NCBI RefSeq assembly: GCF_000003815.2
Contig: NC_049987.1
Span: 16,259,390-16,323,389 of the forward strand
DNA: 64,000 nt
Source of the DNA: Branchiostoma floridae
Lineage: Eukaryota > Chordata > Leptocardii > Amphioxiformes > Branchiostomatidae
Direction: 5' to 3'
The notes beneath the pieces are model-generated. The model saw only the letters and a list, made by a program, of their open reading frames with translations, did not search any database and had not been told where the DNA came from. Shown here in pieces: positions 60,801 through 64,000 of the stretch (position 1 is its first letter; every line of letters begins with the position of its first letter). The translations under genes and the position numbers were made by a program.

Positions 60801-63713
60801 TGATGATTCAGTTTTCAATGAATAAGGACAATAATATACAAAACTAGAGTTCCACGAACACATAGCTTCGCCATATAAATCAGGCTTGCTATGAATGATG
60901 TCTGTAGACATGAATGTGTTCCTCATTGCATTGTATTCTATATATTATTTCATAAAGTCACACAGACTCTTATCAACTAGAGTTCGGCGACCTCATACCT
61001 CCATGAAATATTAAGAGTTTGTGTACATTTTATGCAAATGACGGAATTATACAATTTTCTCGTTGATTATGCAAATTAAGTCCTCATTCACATAACTTGC
61101 ATATTATATCGCCATTTACATAATAAATATCAAAGTATCAAAATCAAGCATTACTTAAGCTATCAGCATGCTAAAAATTATGATGATCCACTTATACCAT
61201 CTTGACTTATTCTCTTTCAATAAACCGGCTCCTGCAGTTAAAAAAACCTACTCCTCTTACTCTCTGTTCTCTTTCTCAGTTACATACGAGATGTGACAAG
61301 TTTGAAAGTCATCATGGAATGCAGTGGATTTATGAACTGTCCTCATTAATTATGTAAATTAGCTGTTAATTTGCATGATTAGTATTTCATTGTGTACGTC
61401 ATCACTCATTCTATCTACATACCAAAAATCATGACGATACGTCATCACGTTCTCAAGTTATTCTCGTCCAAAGTTTGAAAGGAAACCGGCGCCTGCAGTT
61501 CCAAAAAGCCGCCAGGGGGCCCAAACTCACAGCACTTACTCTCTGGCCCAAGGGCTATCTACCACTCAAAATCATGACCACAGCATGTCCAGAACACGAG
61601 ATATAAAAAAAATTGAGGTGTCGCTGCAGTACCTTGGCAAGCCGCTAGGGTCCCATTATCGACCTTGACTGAGGTTTTCCCGACCCCTACCCTGCTACTA
61701 AATATCATCAGGATCCATCTTAGGCTTCTTGAGTTATACTGTTAGCAGACGGACAGACGCACAAGCCCAAAACATAACCTTAGCCATTCTGGCGAAGGTA
61801 ATTAACTGTTAGTGTGTATTGAGGAATATAATCATTTACTAGTGAAAGAAGTGTGACGTGTGTGGCTTATGTGAGCGGACCTTAAGTGTCTTACCTGCAA
61901 AGATCGGTTTGTCTGCAATCCAGCATTGTTAGTGACTGTGATCAGGAAGTAGTAGTCAAAATCGTGATTTCCGAGAGGATCGATCATCTTGGCCTCATCT
62001 GGTTCAATTTGGTAGTTCCGGAAGTAGCACTCCCTGCCTTTGGGAATGCAGGTGCACTGGGGTGGAGTGCACTCCGACTCGTTCACCTGGTAAGTGGGAA
62101 CCAAGGGAATTCACTTTCTGGAACTACTTTAATGAGACGACTAAAATCACTTGCTTTACATGTGAAAATAATTATTCATCTTAATGTAGTTTGGTGATGT
62201 TACTAGCCTTGTGCACAGCCACTTGTCCTTCTCCATGAACCACACGAGGGTCCGTCATGTCATGTAGCTGCCAGTGGATGTCATGCAGCCCGCTGTGGTC
62301 ATCATAAACTGTGAACACCACCCTAGTAAACCAGAAACAACGTATACAATGTGTAAGAAAAGTAGCGACTATGGAATAAACCTCTTGGCGAGTTTTTTGT
62401 GTTGTTATGATATTAAATGTTCATATCTCAGTACCTGCCGGGATTCTGCTTTTAGGGAAGATACCATATCCTTACAATATTAGAGGCATTGACAGGAAGT
62501 GAACTACAAAAATACATTACATAGACAAAGAGTGAAGCGTTTACTTCATCTTGTAGAGATCTTCAGAGTTGTGGACAGCCAAGCCTGTGACGTCATGACG
62601 CGACAGTGAGATGTCTTCCACAATTGGTGGAGATGAGTCCACATGGAAAGTGACGCTATCCTCTGCGACGTTTCCCATGACGTCAAAGGCACGAATCCAG
62701 ACACAAATAGTGTCACCGTCCTGTCTAGCGATGTCCAGGGCTTGTTCTTCTGCCTTTGAGAGAAAACGTTTAATTATTTTTCGTTGACTTCCGGGGTTCT
62801 AAATATTGTTAATTAGGACACATCTGTACGACAATCGCATCAATCTGTTGTCGTTGTGAGCGGACACAATTCTTAACTACTACTGTATTTTTAAGCTGCC
62901 TAGGCAGACCCATGTAATGACTTGTCTCATCGTCAATAAAGTCAAAGTCAAAAAGTACTTTTATCGGTGTTACAAACTGGGCCTTACCGTTACACCGGCA
63001 ACGTCAACCCAGTTGCCAGGGGAGTTAGCGAGACTCTGCCCTCCTTGGTGATCTATTCTATAGTCCGTTTGGAACAGCACGATGCCGTTTACATTAAGGA
63101 CAGCTTCACGTGACCTGGTGGCCTGTGGAAGTCCTGTAGATTGGAAGTTAAAAGTGTCAATAACGAGGATGTTAATGAAATCATTAGAAACAAGACAACT
63201 GTTAAATCCCCGGAAAATGAAACGTACCTGTATCTTCTTCATACCCAGTTGCGATGGGAACGTGGCGTTCCCTGATAGGGTTCAGGAACTTGTTGTTATG
63301 ATGTAGTTTGTTGAAGAAATGACCTGGCCACTTTACAACTACCTGCAAAGGTAAATGTAAATACAATAAATAAGCTCTTGAAGATGCTAAGTTTGATAAT
63401 GCCTAAATGTTGATTGAACTTAATAGACACTTGTTACTGTCTGTACCCTTACAATTAGCCTACGGGCATGGATTGGCAAATAAAAACATTTTATAATAGG
63501 TCCTTACCGTTGGACCATTTCCTGCACTGTCCTGCAAGCTGGTCTGCCAGATAGCGTTGCTAGATAAAGAATCAACCCACATAGGGAAGTGCCCGGATGT
63601 ATCCACCTCAACTGTACTGTTGTTGTCGAAGATTAGGAAACGACGTGCGGTGATGAAGTTTCCGTCGTTCGGACCGCATGAATCCTCTACCGTCAGGACT
63701 ATACTGTATACAC
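24609..63713 (-). CDS. Giant extracellular FN3-like repeat protein, 49 exons, 5' incomplete
   Basis: A single minus-strand gene threaded from 49 exons (each listed separately). All junctions keep frame and have GT-AG sites, except two introns that need GC donors. The coding sum is 8,869 bases, and one further base missing in exon 8 makes it exactly divisible. The product is at least 2,955 residues. From the N-terminal side: a non-repeat segment (exons 1-4), a Cys cluster (exon 6), a long run of fibronectin-III-like repeats, a second Cys cluster (exon 34), more repeats, a galactose-binding-like insert (exons 41-42), and four to five final repeats. Repeat marks are W-x-G-F-x-D, S-G-I-x-x-Y, IGT-x-PG-x-DD, A-x-N-x-A-G-L and V-D-x-T-P-P. 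There is no membrane segment at the C-terminus, so it is probably secreted or matrix-bound; the signal peptide would lie beyond the window. I cannot name the family more precisely. One frameshift (exon 8) may be real or an assembly error. Confidence 0.85.
25467..26044 (+). mobile_element. Mariner element, internally deleted
   Basis: TA target duplications (25465-25466 and 26045-26046) flank inverted ends CGAGGGGCGTGCAATAAGTA and its complement. The 578-bp body keeps the two transposase ends only. It lies in the last intron of the giant gene. Confidence 0.85.
25650..25949 (+). pseudogene. Mariner transposase remnant, N-terminal helix-turn-helix fused to tail
   Basis: Residues 1-70 match the paired-type DNA-binding region of mariner transposases ([38 protein letters not shown]). 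Then the catalytic DDD core is absent. Reading resumes in another frame with the C-terminal end ([17 protein letters not shown]). It cannot be active, but could be mobilised in trans. Confidence 0.8.
26098..26180 (+). mobile_element. tRNA-like SINE head or tRNA pseudogene
   Basis: GAGTTCGATCCCC matches a Pol III box B and is followed within 15 bp by a T7 run. The cloverleaf pairing is poor, so I do not call a functional tRNA. Confidence 0.4.
26185..26470. repeat. Dispersed repeat fragment, same family as 60.85-61.8 kb
   Basis: Shares ATTTGCATAACTTACATAT-like words, CTGCATGCCAAAA-type words and CGGCCCTGCAGTTCCAAAA with the larger copy at 60.85-61.8 kb. Confidence 0.5.
26608..26812 (-). CDS. 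Giant gene exon 48
   Basis: Phase 0 to phase 1; codes [20 protein letters not shown]. Confidence 0.88.
27195..27330 (-). CDS. Giant gene exon 47
   Basis: Phase 2 to phase 0; codes [17 protein letters not shown]. Confidence 0.88.
27480..28200. other. Unusual CpG-rich intron segment
   Basis: An intron stretch with many CpG dinucleotides and CGATCG-like words, unlike the neighbouring AT-rich introns. The 60-residue minus frame at 27501-27683 has no motif. Possibly a recent insertion of unknown type. Confidence 0.35.
28351..28543 (-). CDS. Giant gene exon 46
   Basis: Phase 1 to phase 2; codes [20 protein letters not shown]. Confidence 0.88.
28644..28752 (-). CDS. Giant gene exon 45
   Basis: Phase 0 to phase 1; codes [20 protein letters not shown]. 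Confidence 0.88.
29157..29347 (-). CDS. Giant gene exon 44
   Basis: Phase 1 to phase 0; codes [20 protein letters not shown] and VDLTPPVIS. It contains no long ATG-started frame but is clear by alignment with the repeat pattern. Confidence 0.85.
29785..30010. repeat. Dispersed repeat, two units
   Basis: Two diverged units (TATACCAAATGTTAGATAAT and TATATCAAATTTTAAGTCAT) followed by GGTTGTAATACCAAAGTACA-type sequence. Same family as the centre of the 1.4-2.8 kb foldback. Confidence 0.6.
31915..32160. repeat. Dispersed repeat, two units, adjacent to exon 43
   Basis: Two units (CACCAAATTTCAGGTCATTC and GCCAAATTTCAGGTCATTCG) of the same family as 29.8 kb, ending about 90 bases from the donor of exon 43. 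Confidence 0.6.
32252..32438 (-). CDS. Giant gene exon 43
   Basis: Phase 0 to phase 1; codes [20 protein letters not shown]. Confidence 0.88.
32910..33680. repeat. Tandem array, three units of about 252 bp
   Basis: GTTCGCATCTGTATCTGCAT recurs at about 32916, 33173 and 33425, with GAGGTTGACGATGATGCAC and TTTTATTATGGATGT in each unit. Units 2 and 3 are most alike. The open frames here are by-products. Confidence 0.8.
34142..34687 (-). CDS. Giant gene exon 42, galactose-binding-like insert
   Basis: Largest exon (546 bp, phase 0 both sides). First an Asn/Thr/Ser/Asp-rich linker with several N-glycosylation sequons, then a jelly-roll-like segment: [43 protein letters not shown] and [10 protein letters not shown]. 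This resembles DUF642- or carbohydrate-binding-type domains; the assignment is tentative. Confidence 0.85.
35051..35214 (-). CDS. Giant gene exon 41
   Basis: Phase 1 to phase 0; codes [20 protein letters not shown] and VDTTPPAV, then [10 protein letters not shown], a typical opening of a galactose-binding-like domain. Confidence 0.88.
35681..35924 (-). CDS. Giant gene exon 40
   Basis: Phase 0 to phase 1; codes [34 protein letters not shown] and PGTDDILTC. Confidence 0.9.
36232..36430 (+). mobile_element. tRNA-derived SINE
   Basis: Plus-strand copy: tRNA-like head (GACGAGTGGCC, weak box B), then TTTGGGAAAGGCACTTTAAA and GGGTACCTGACTTCGGTTGG. Same family as the 20.8-kb copy. Confidence 0.65.
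36526..36686 (-). CDS. Giant gene exon 39
   Basis: Phase 1 to phase 0; codes [20 protein letters not shown]. Confidence 0.88.
37104..37465. repeat. Near-perfect 360-bp palindrome
   Basis: The two halves mirror each other around 37280 (GGTAGGAAAGGTGACGTAG against CTACGTCACATTTCCTACC at the ends, GACCTAGTCTCGCGAGAGAA in the core). The core resembles the hairpin in the Penelope-like inverted repeats and a fragment at 48.5 kb. It lies 230 bp upstream of the DIRS-like gag frame and may be an end of that element. Confidence 0.75.
37692..38534 (+). CDS. DIRS-like retroelement gag-type protein
   Basis: Open frame 37503-38534; I prefer the Met at 37692 (about 280 residues), before a basic stretch ([16 protein letters not shown]). 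A helical region ([35 protein letters not shown]) is followed by a zinc-knuckle-like C-H cluster ([28 protein letters not shown]). That arrangement is known for gag-like ORF1 of tyrosine-recombinase retroelements. Remnants of RNase H and recombinase follow downstream on the same strand, which supports the assignment. The element sits in antisense in an intron of the giant gene. The frame itself is intact. Confidence 0.6.
   Translation: MKGKHVSSKRSVSRRRCDSYDSDTSGMSDDSRSRSTKRRRRRAGKSGRNRTIDDSGTSRVKLDWPQHRVHFPGYGKEGGVTYDQLSLPMFVHGFLKNVLYSERVSVDAEHKLVHLVDLMFDAVYYNWELVREVHASLLYGIEYGSLTWRSRGTFDAIRERHYRTQAGVARGNASSSRAGPVKEARVAGSRPRYCGGFQSGNCSLQPGHWSPRWNAPMLHVCSACLVVRGIQEPHSSQDCQYNPRPFGGSTDRTNHNSREPAHLSQGLGPSRGLSQDDQVT
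38690..39841 (+). repeat. 78-bp satellite, 15 units, five-unit higher-order repeat
   Basis: Fifteen units (AACTCGGACGTGATCGGGAT core). Two unit variants (TTCTCCAACA, and CTTGTAAACG with a 4-bp insert) recur exactly 394 bp apart (for example 38921 and 39315), so five units form a higher-order repeat. One frame is open through most units ([20 protein letters not shown]) and runs, in the last unit, straight into the RNase H remnant ([14 protein letters not shown]). Confidence 0.9.
39805..40048 (+). pseudogene. RNase H remnant of DIRS-like element
   Basis: The frame reads [24 protein letters not shown], an in-frame TAA at about 39897, then [20 protein letters not shown] and ends at tandem TAA TAG. 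The H-I-x-G and A-D-H-L-S-R signature is the end of the RNase H domain in tyrosine-recombinase retroelements. The N-terminal part of the domain and the whole reverse transcriptase are missing. Confidence 0.7.
40129..40460 (+). pseudogene. Tyrosine recombinase remnant of DIRS-like element
   Basis: Short segments in more than one frame resemble the recombinase of DIRS-like elements: [19 protein letters not shown] at about 40162, and, after several stops, [16 protein letters not shown] at about 40376-40425. The catalytic Arg/His/Tyr region is not recognisable. It supports a DIRS-type origin for the 37.7-40.5 kb element. Confidence 0.55.
41054..41201 (-). CDS. Giant gene exon 38
   Basis: Phase 0 to phase 1; codes [20 protein letters not shown]. 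It is followed by the longest visible intron (about 4.4 kb), which hosts the DIRS-like element. Confidence 0.82.
41484..41614 (-). CDS. Giant gene exon 37
   Basis: Phase 1 to phase 0; codes [20 protein letters not shown] and TDFTPPAV. Confidence 0.85.
41802..41929 (-). CDS. Giant gene exon 36
   Basis: Phase 2 to phase 1; codes [17 protein letters not shown] and [13 protein letters not shown]. Confidence 0.8.
42301..42811. mobile_element. TA-flanked mariner-type MITE
   Basis: TA at 42299-42300 and 42812-42813; inverted ends CGAGGGTTGATCAATAAGTC and its complement. Same family as the 4.75-5.63 kb element; the interior is colinear with part of that copy. It lies in the intron between exons 35 and 36. 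Confidence 0.8.
42856..42997 (-). CDS. Giant gene exon 35
   Basis: Phase 1 to phase 2; codes [11 protein letters not shown] and [11 protein letters not shown]. Confidence 0.8.
43451..43698. mobile_element. TTAA-flanked MITE
   Basis: TTAA on both sides (43451-43454 and 43694-43697) with inverted ends GGTGGTATCTCACTGCACTT. TTAA target sites are typical of piggyBac and Kolobok elements. A second, truncated copy is at 49.88-50.11 kb. Confidence 0.75.
43853..44030 (-). CDS. Giant gene exon 34, six-Cys cluster
   Basis: Phase 0 to phase 1; codes [20 protein letters not shown] then CDPLLTGCQ. Six cysteines in about 27 residues suggest a disulfide-bonded knot. Confidence 0.85.
44447..44584 (-). CDS. 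Giant gene exon 33
   Basis: Phase 0 both sides; codes [15 protein letters not shown] and [11 protein letters not shown]. Confidence 0.85.
45119..45337 (-). CDS. Giant gene exon 32
   Basis: Phase 0 both sides; codes [11 protein letters not shown] and [20 protein letters not shown]. Frame into exon 33 requires a GC donor, ACG then GCAAGT, which matches the GC-AG consensus. Confidence 0.88.
46009..46137 (-). CDS. Giant gene exon 31
   Basis: Phase 0 both sides; codes [18 protein letters not shown]. Confidence 0.88.
46499..46744. mobile_element. Short MITE beside exon 30
   Basis: Inverted ends CCCCCTTTTCACTAGGGCGG and CCGTCTAGTGGAAAGGGGGG. It ends a few bases before the donor of exon 30. Confidence 0.7.
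46749..46868 (-). CDS. Giant gene exon 30
   Basis: Phase 0 both sides; codes [23 protein letters not shown] ends six bases from its donor. Confidence 0.85.
46980..47215. repeat. Degenerate pentamer repeat (ACAAT/ATACA)
   Basis: Low-complexity tract built from CAATA- and ACAAT-like words. The 82-residue plus frame through it is not a gene. Confidence 0.8.
47358..47470 (-). CDS. Giant gene exon 29
   Basis: Phase 1 to phase 0; codes [19 protein letters not shown]. Confidence 0.85.
47946..48157 (-). CDS. Giant gene exon 28
   Basis: Phase 2 to phase 1; codes [26 protein letters not shown] and [12 protein letters not shown]. Confidence 0.9.
48500..48570. repeat. Fragment of the palindrome/Penelope-end family
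   Basis: Contains ACATACCTCCAAATTTTCGA (as at 10.69 kb) joined to TCTAACAGCACATCTTGATC and GACCTAGTCTCG (as at 37.22 kb). It links the two families. Confidence 0.65.
48669..48855 (-). CDS. Giant gene exon 27
   Basis: Phase 1 to phase 2; codes [20 protein letters not shown] and [14 protein letters not shown]. Confidence 0.9.
49036..49174 (-). CDS. Giant gene exon 26
   Basis: Phase 0 to phase 1; codes [20 protein letters not shown] and [12 protein letters not shown]. Confidence 0.9.
49290..49418 (-). CDS. Giant gene exon 25
   Basis: Phase 0 both sides; codes [12 protein letters not shown] and [12 protein letters not shown]. Confidence 0.9.
49608..49756 (-). CDS. Giant gene exon 24
   Basis: Phase 1 to phase 0; codes [17 protein letters not shown] and HAYYVSVK. 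Confidence 0.9.
49880..50112. mobile_element. Truncated copy of the TTAA MITE
   Basis: Shares TTTGTGTATTTTGTTGTCTT and CATACTTTTACGTATTACGC with 43.45-43.70 kb. The right end keeps CACTGCACTTT-type sequence and TTAA at about 50109; the left end is missing. Confidence 0.65.
50174..50341 (-). CDS. Giant gene exon 23
   Basis: Phase 1 both sides; codes [10 protein letters not shown] and [13 protein letters not shown]. Confidence 0.88.
50500..51250. repeat. Diverged tandem repeats with CCCTAA-like patches
   Basis: Four to five units, roughly 150-200 bp each, with GTCAAAATTTACATGATTTC, TTGGACCGAAATATGTCTAA and patches such as AACCCTAATCCTAACCCTAA (50860-50880) and CCCTAACCCTAG (51129). It lies in the intron between exons 22 and 23. 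Confidence 0.65.
51421..51537 (-). CDS. Giant gene exon 22
   Basis: Phase 1 both sides; codes [12 protein letters not shown]. Confidence 0.85.
51747..51852 (-). CDS. Giant gene exon 21
   Basis: Phase 0 to phase 1; codes [11 protein letters not shown] and [11 protein letters not shown]. Confidence 0.85.
52187..52393 (-). CDS. Giant gene exon 20
   Basis: Phase 0 both sides; codes [12 protein letters not shown] and [14 protein letters not shown]. Confidence 0.88.
52785..52880. repeat. Small hairpin element
   Basis: GGGTTGCACTAATATCTCCA and CTCCATGGAGCTATTTAGCA then ACCCC form a hairpin, with CTCCATGGAG twice. It ends 16 bases from exon 19. Confidence 0.5.
52896..53100 (-). CDS. Giant gene exon 19
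   Basis: Phase 2 to phase 0; codes [19 protein letters not shown]. The in-frame acceptor is CCAACCAAAG, ending at 53101. Confidence 0.8.
53540..53745 (-). CDS. Giant gene exon 18
   Basis: Phase 0 to phase 2; codes [18 protein letters not shown], then an acidic stretch. Confidence 0.85.
54188..54451 (-). CDS. Giant gene exon 17
   Basis: Phase 0 both sides; codes [19 protein letters not shown] and [13 protein letters not shown]. Confidence 0.88.
54712..54850 (-). CDS. Giant gene exon 16
   Basis: Phase 2 to phase 0; codes [14 protein letters not shown] and [14 protein letters not shown]. Confidence 0.8.
55111..55285 (-). CDS. Giant gene exon 15
   Basis: Phase 1 to phase 2; codes [13 protein letters not shown] and [20 protein letters not shown]. 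Confidence 0.85.
55684..55819 (-). CDS. Giant gene exon 14
   Basis: Phase 0 to phase 1; codes [20 protein letters not shown]. Confidence 0.88.
55932..56129 (-). CDS. Giant gene exon 13
   Basis: Phase 0 both sides; codes [20 protein letters not shown] and PGTDDVITF. Its acceptor pyrimidine tract is an expanded T-rich run (56133-56175 on the plus strand is A-rich). Confidence 0.88.
56133..56175. repeat. A-rich microsatellite at a splice acceptor
   Basis: Runs of AAAC and A6-A9; on the minus strand this is the pyrimidine tract of exon 13. Confidence 0.85.
56557..56843 (-). CDS. Giant gene exon 12
   Basis: Phase 1 to phase 0; codes [13 protein letters not shown] and [19 protein letters not shown]. 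Confidence 0.9.
57716..57884 (-). CDS. Giant gene exon 11
   Basis: Phase 0 to phase 1; codes [14 protein letters not shown] and [14 protein letters not shown]. Confidence 0.85.
58363..58581 (-). CDS. Giant gene exon 10
   Basis: Phase 0 both sides; codes [20 protein letters not shown] and [12 protein letters not shown], a complete repeat core in one exon. Confidence 0.9.
59073..59220 (-). CDS. Giant gene exon 9
   Basis: Phase 2 to phase 0; codes [15 protein letters not shown] and [15 protein letters not shown]. Confidence 0.8.
59385..59646 (-). CDS. Giant gene exon 8, with one-base frameshift
   Basis: Codes [18 protein letters not shown] and [10 protein letters not shown] in one frame, then [14 protein letters not shown] and [10 protein letters not shown] in another. 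The switch is near 59504-59512 in a GGGCGGG stretch. Length is 262, one base short of the 263 that flanking phases require. Confidence 0.8.
60163..60358. mobile_element. Palindromic MITE, 196 bp
   Basis: Inverted ends ATTATGGAAAGACTA; further paired blocks CCAACACCAAATTTGATCGG and CAGCCGACTCCGTCAG, each with its inverse in the right arm. It lies in the intron between exons 7 and 8. Confidence 0.8.
60464..60670 (-). CDS. Giant gene exon 7, FN3-like repeat start
   Basis: Phase 0 both sides; codes [13 protein letters not shown] and [20 protein letters not shown]. Confidence 0.9.
60845..61805 (-). repeat. Dispersed repeat, about 960 bp
   Basis: Intron filler made of words that recur elsewhere (ACTGCAGGCGCCGGTTT, ATGATATTTAGTAGC, TAACTCAAGAAGCC on the minus strand). 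Related shorter copies are at 21.6 and 26.2-26.4 kb. No open frame. Confidence 0.55.
61895..62086 (-). CDS. Giant gene exon 6, small Cys cluster
   Basis: Phase 0 both sides; codes [15 protein letters not shown], then [14 protein letters not shown]. The four-Cys cluster resembles that of exon 34. Confidence 0.85.
62208..62322 (-). CDS. Giant gene exon 5
   Basis: Phase 2 to phase 0; codes [17 protein letters not shown]. Keeping frame into exon 6 needs a GC donor (AAG then GCTAGT). Confidence 0.75.
62545..62753 (-). CDS. Giant gene exon 4
   Basis: Phase 0 to phase 2; codes [11 protein letters not shown] and [13 protein letters not shown], the first strand pattern close to the later repeats. 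Confidence 0.85.
62988..63133 (-). CDS. Giant gene exon 3
   Basis: Phase 1 to phase 0; codes [12 protein letters not shown] and [13 protein letters not shown]. Confidence 0.8.
63228..63342 (-). CDS. Giant gene exon 2
   Basis: Phase 0 to phase 1; acceptor CCTTTGCAG. Codes [15 protein letters not shown] and [13 protein letters not shown]. Confidence 0.8.
63434..63492. repeat. Dispersed retroelement-tail-like fragment
   Basis: TTAGCCTACGGGCATGGATT then GGCAAATAAA; matches 15608-15668. Confidence 0.5.
63508..63713 (-). CDS. Giant gene exon 1 of those visible
   Basis: Starts one base into a codon (phase-1 acceptor TTTGTTTAG), ends phase 0 before GTAAGG. Codes [13 protein letters not shown] and [11 protein letters not shown], a beta-rich region that does not follow the FN3-like pattern. 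Exons further 5' are outside the window. Confidence 0.8.
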
Positions 63714-64000
63714 CTAAACAAATACGGTGGAAAACTCAACAACATTCTACAAGGTGTGGCACAAGGCGATGTTACCTTGTTTAGTAAGATTTATGAACGT
63801 TAGACATACAGGTAAACAATATCAAAATACAATTCAATTTCTAAAAAACGGAGGAGTACTCTGGAAGTTTCGAGTGACATCCATCACTTTTCTTCAGCGT
63901 TTCTAGTGACACTGATGGCCATCCAGGCGCGATTACAAAGTACCCATATCAAGGCATCTAGCTATAGGGGACAATATTAATTGTAACTAATAGAAAGTTT
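63714..64000. other. Intron of the giant gene, right edge
   Basis: Intron leading to the next 5' exon, which is not in the window. Nothing else seen. Confidence 0.5.

Overview
The window looks like nuclear DNA of a lancelet (Branchiostoma-like cephalochordate) or another marine invertebrate deuterostome. The clues are short exons (about 105-290 bp) with mostly GT-AG introns of a few hundred bp, C2H2 zinc-finger and receptor-tail sequences of the kind I associate with amphioxus, tRNA-derived SINEs, and many short inverted-repeat (MITE-like) elements. Species is inference; nothing here proves it.

Left part (1-24.6 kb): gene-poor and repeat-rich. It holds the 3' end of a minus-strand receptor-like gene whose tail is broken by a 10-bp duplication (358-937); several foldback or MITE elements (1.4-2.8, 3.8, 4.75-5.63, 8.5-9.1 and 14.8-15.1 kb); a decayed non-LTR reverse transcriptase (4.4 kb); a tandem array of about 400-bp units (9.14-10.66 kb); a Penelope-like GIY-YIG endonuclease remnant between inverted repeats (10.67-11.54 kb); a nine-finger C2H2 gene with a 13-unit, 10-residue linker-like array (12.4-13.9 kb, minus); an unrecognised single-exon gene with six 10-residue repeats (17.6-18.6 kb, plus); and tRNA-derived SINEs (20.4-21.0 kb).

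Right part (24.6-63.7 kb): one very large minus-strand gene. I could thread 49 exons through it by splice sites. Every junction keeps frame except inside exon 8 (59385-59646), which is one base short. The total is 8,869 coding bases; adding the one missing base gives 2,955 residues plus a stop. The 5' end lies beyond the right edge. The product is a predicted extracellular protein built of many fibronectin-III-like repeats (W-x-G-F-x-D...S-G-I-x-x-Y...G, then Y-x-x-V-x-A-x-N-x-A-G-L, then V-D-x-T-P-P). It also has an N-terminal non-repeat region, two small cysteine clusters and one inserted galactose-binding-like segment. I cannot name the protein.

The introns of this gene are full of mobile DNA: an internally deleted mariner, SINE copies, TA- and TTAA-flanked MITEs, a 250-bp tandem array, telomere-like CCCTAA-bearing repeats, and an opposite-strand DIRS-like (tyrosine-recombinase) retroelement at 37.7-40.5 kb. 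In that element a 15-unit, 78-bp satellite with a five-unit higher-order period lies where most of the polymerase gene should be. The satellite runs in frame into an RNase H remnant and looks derived from it. This is the most unusual structure in the window.
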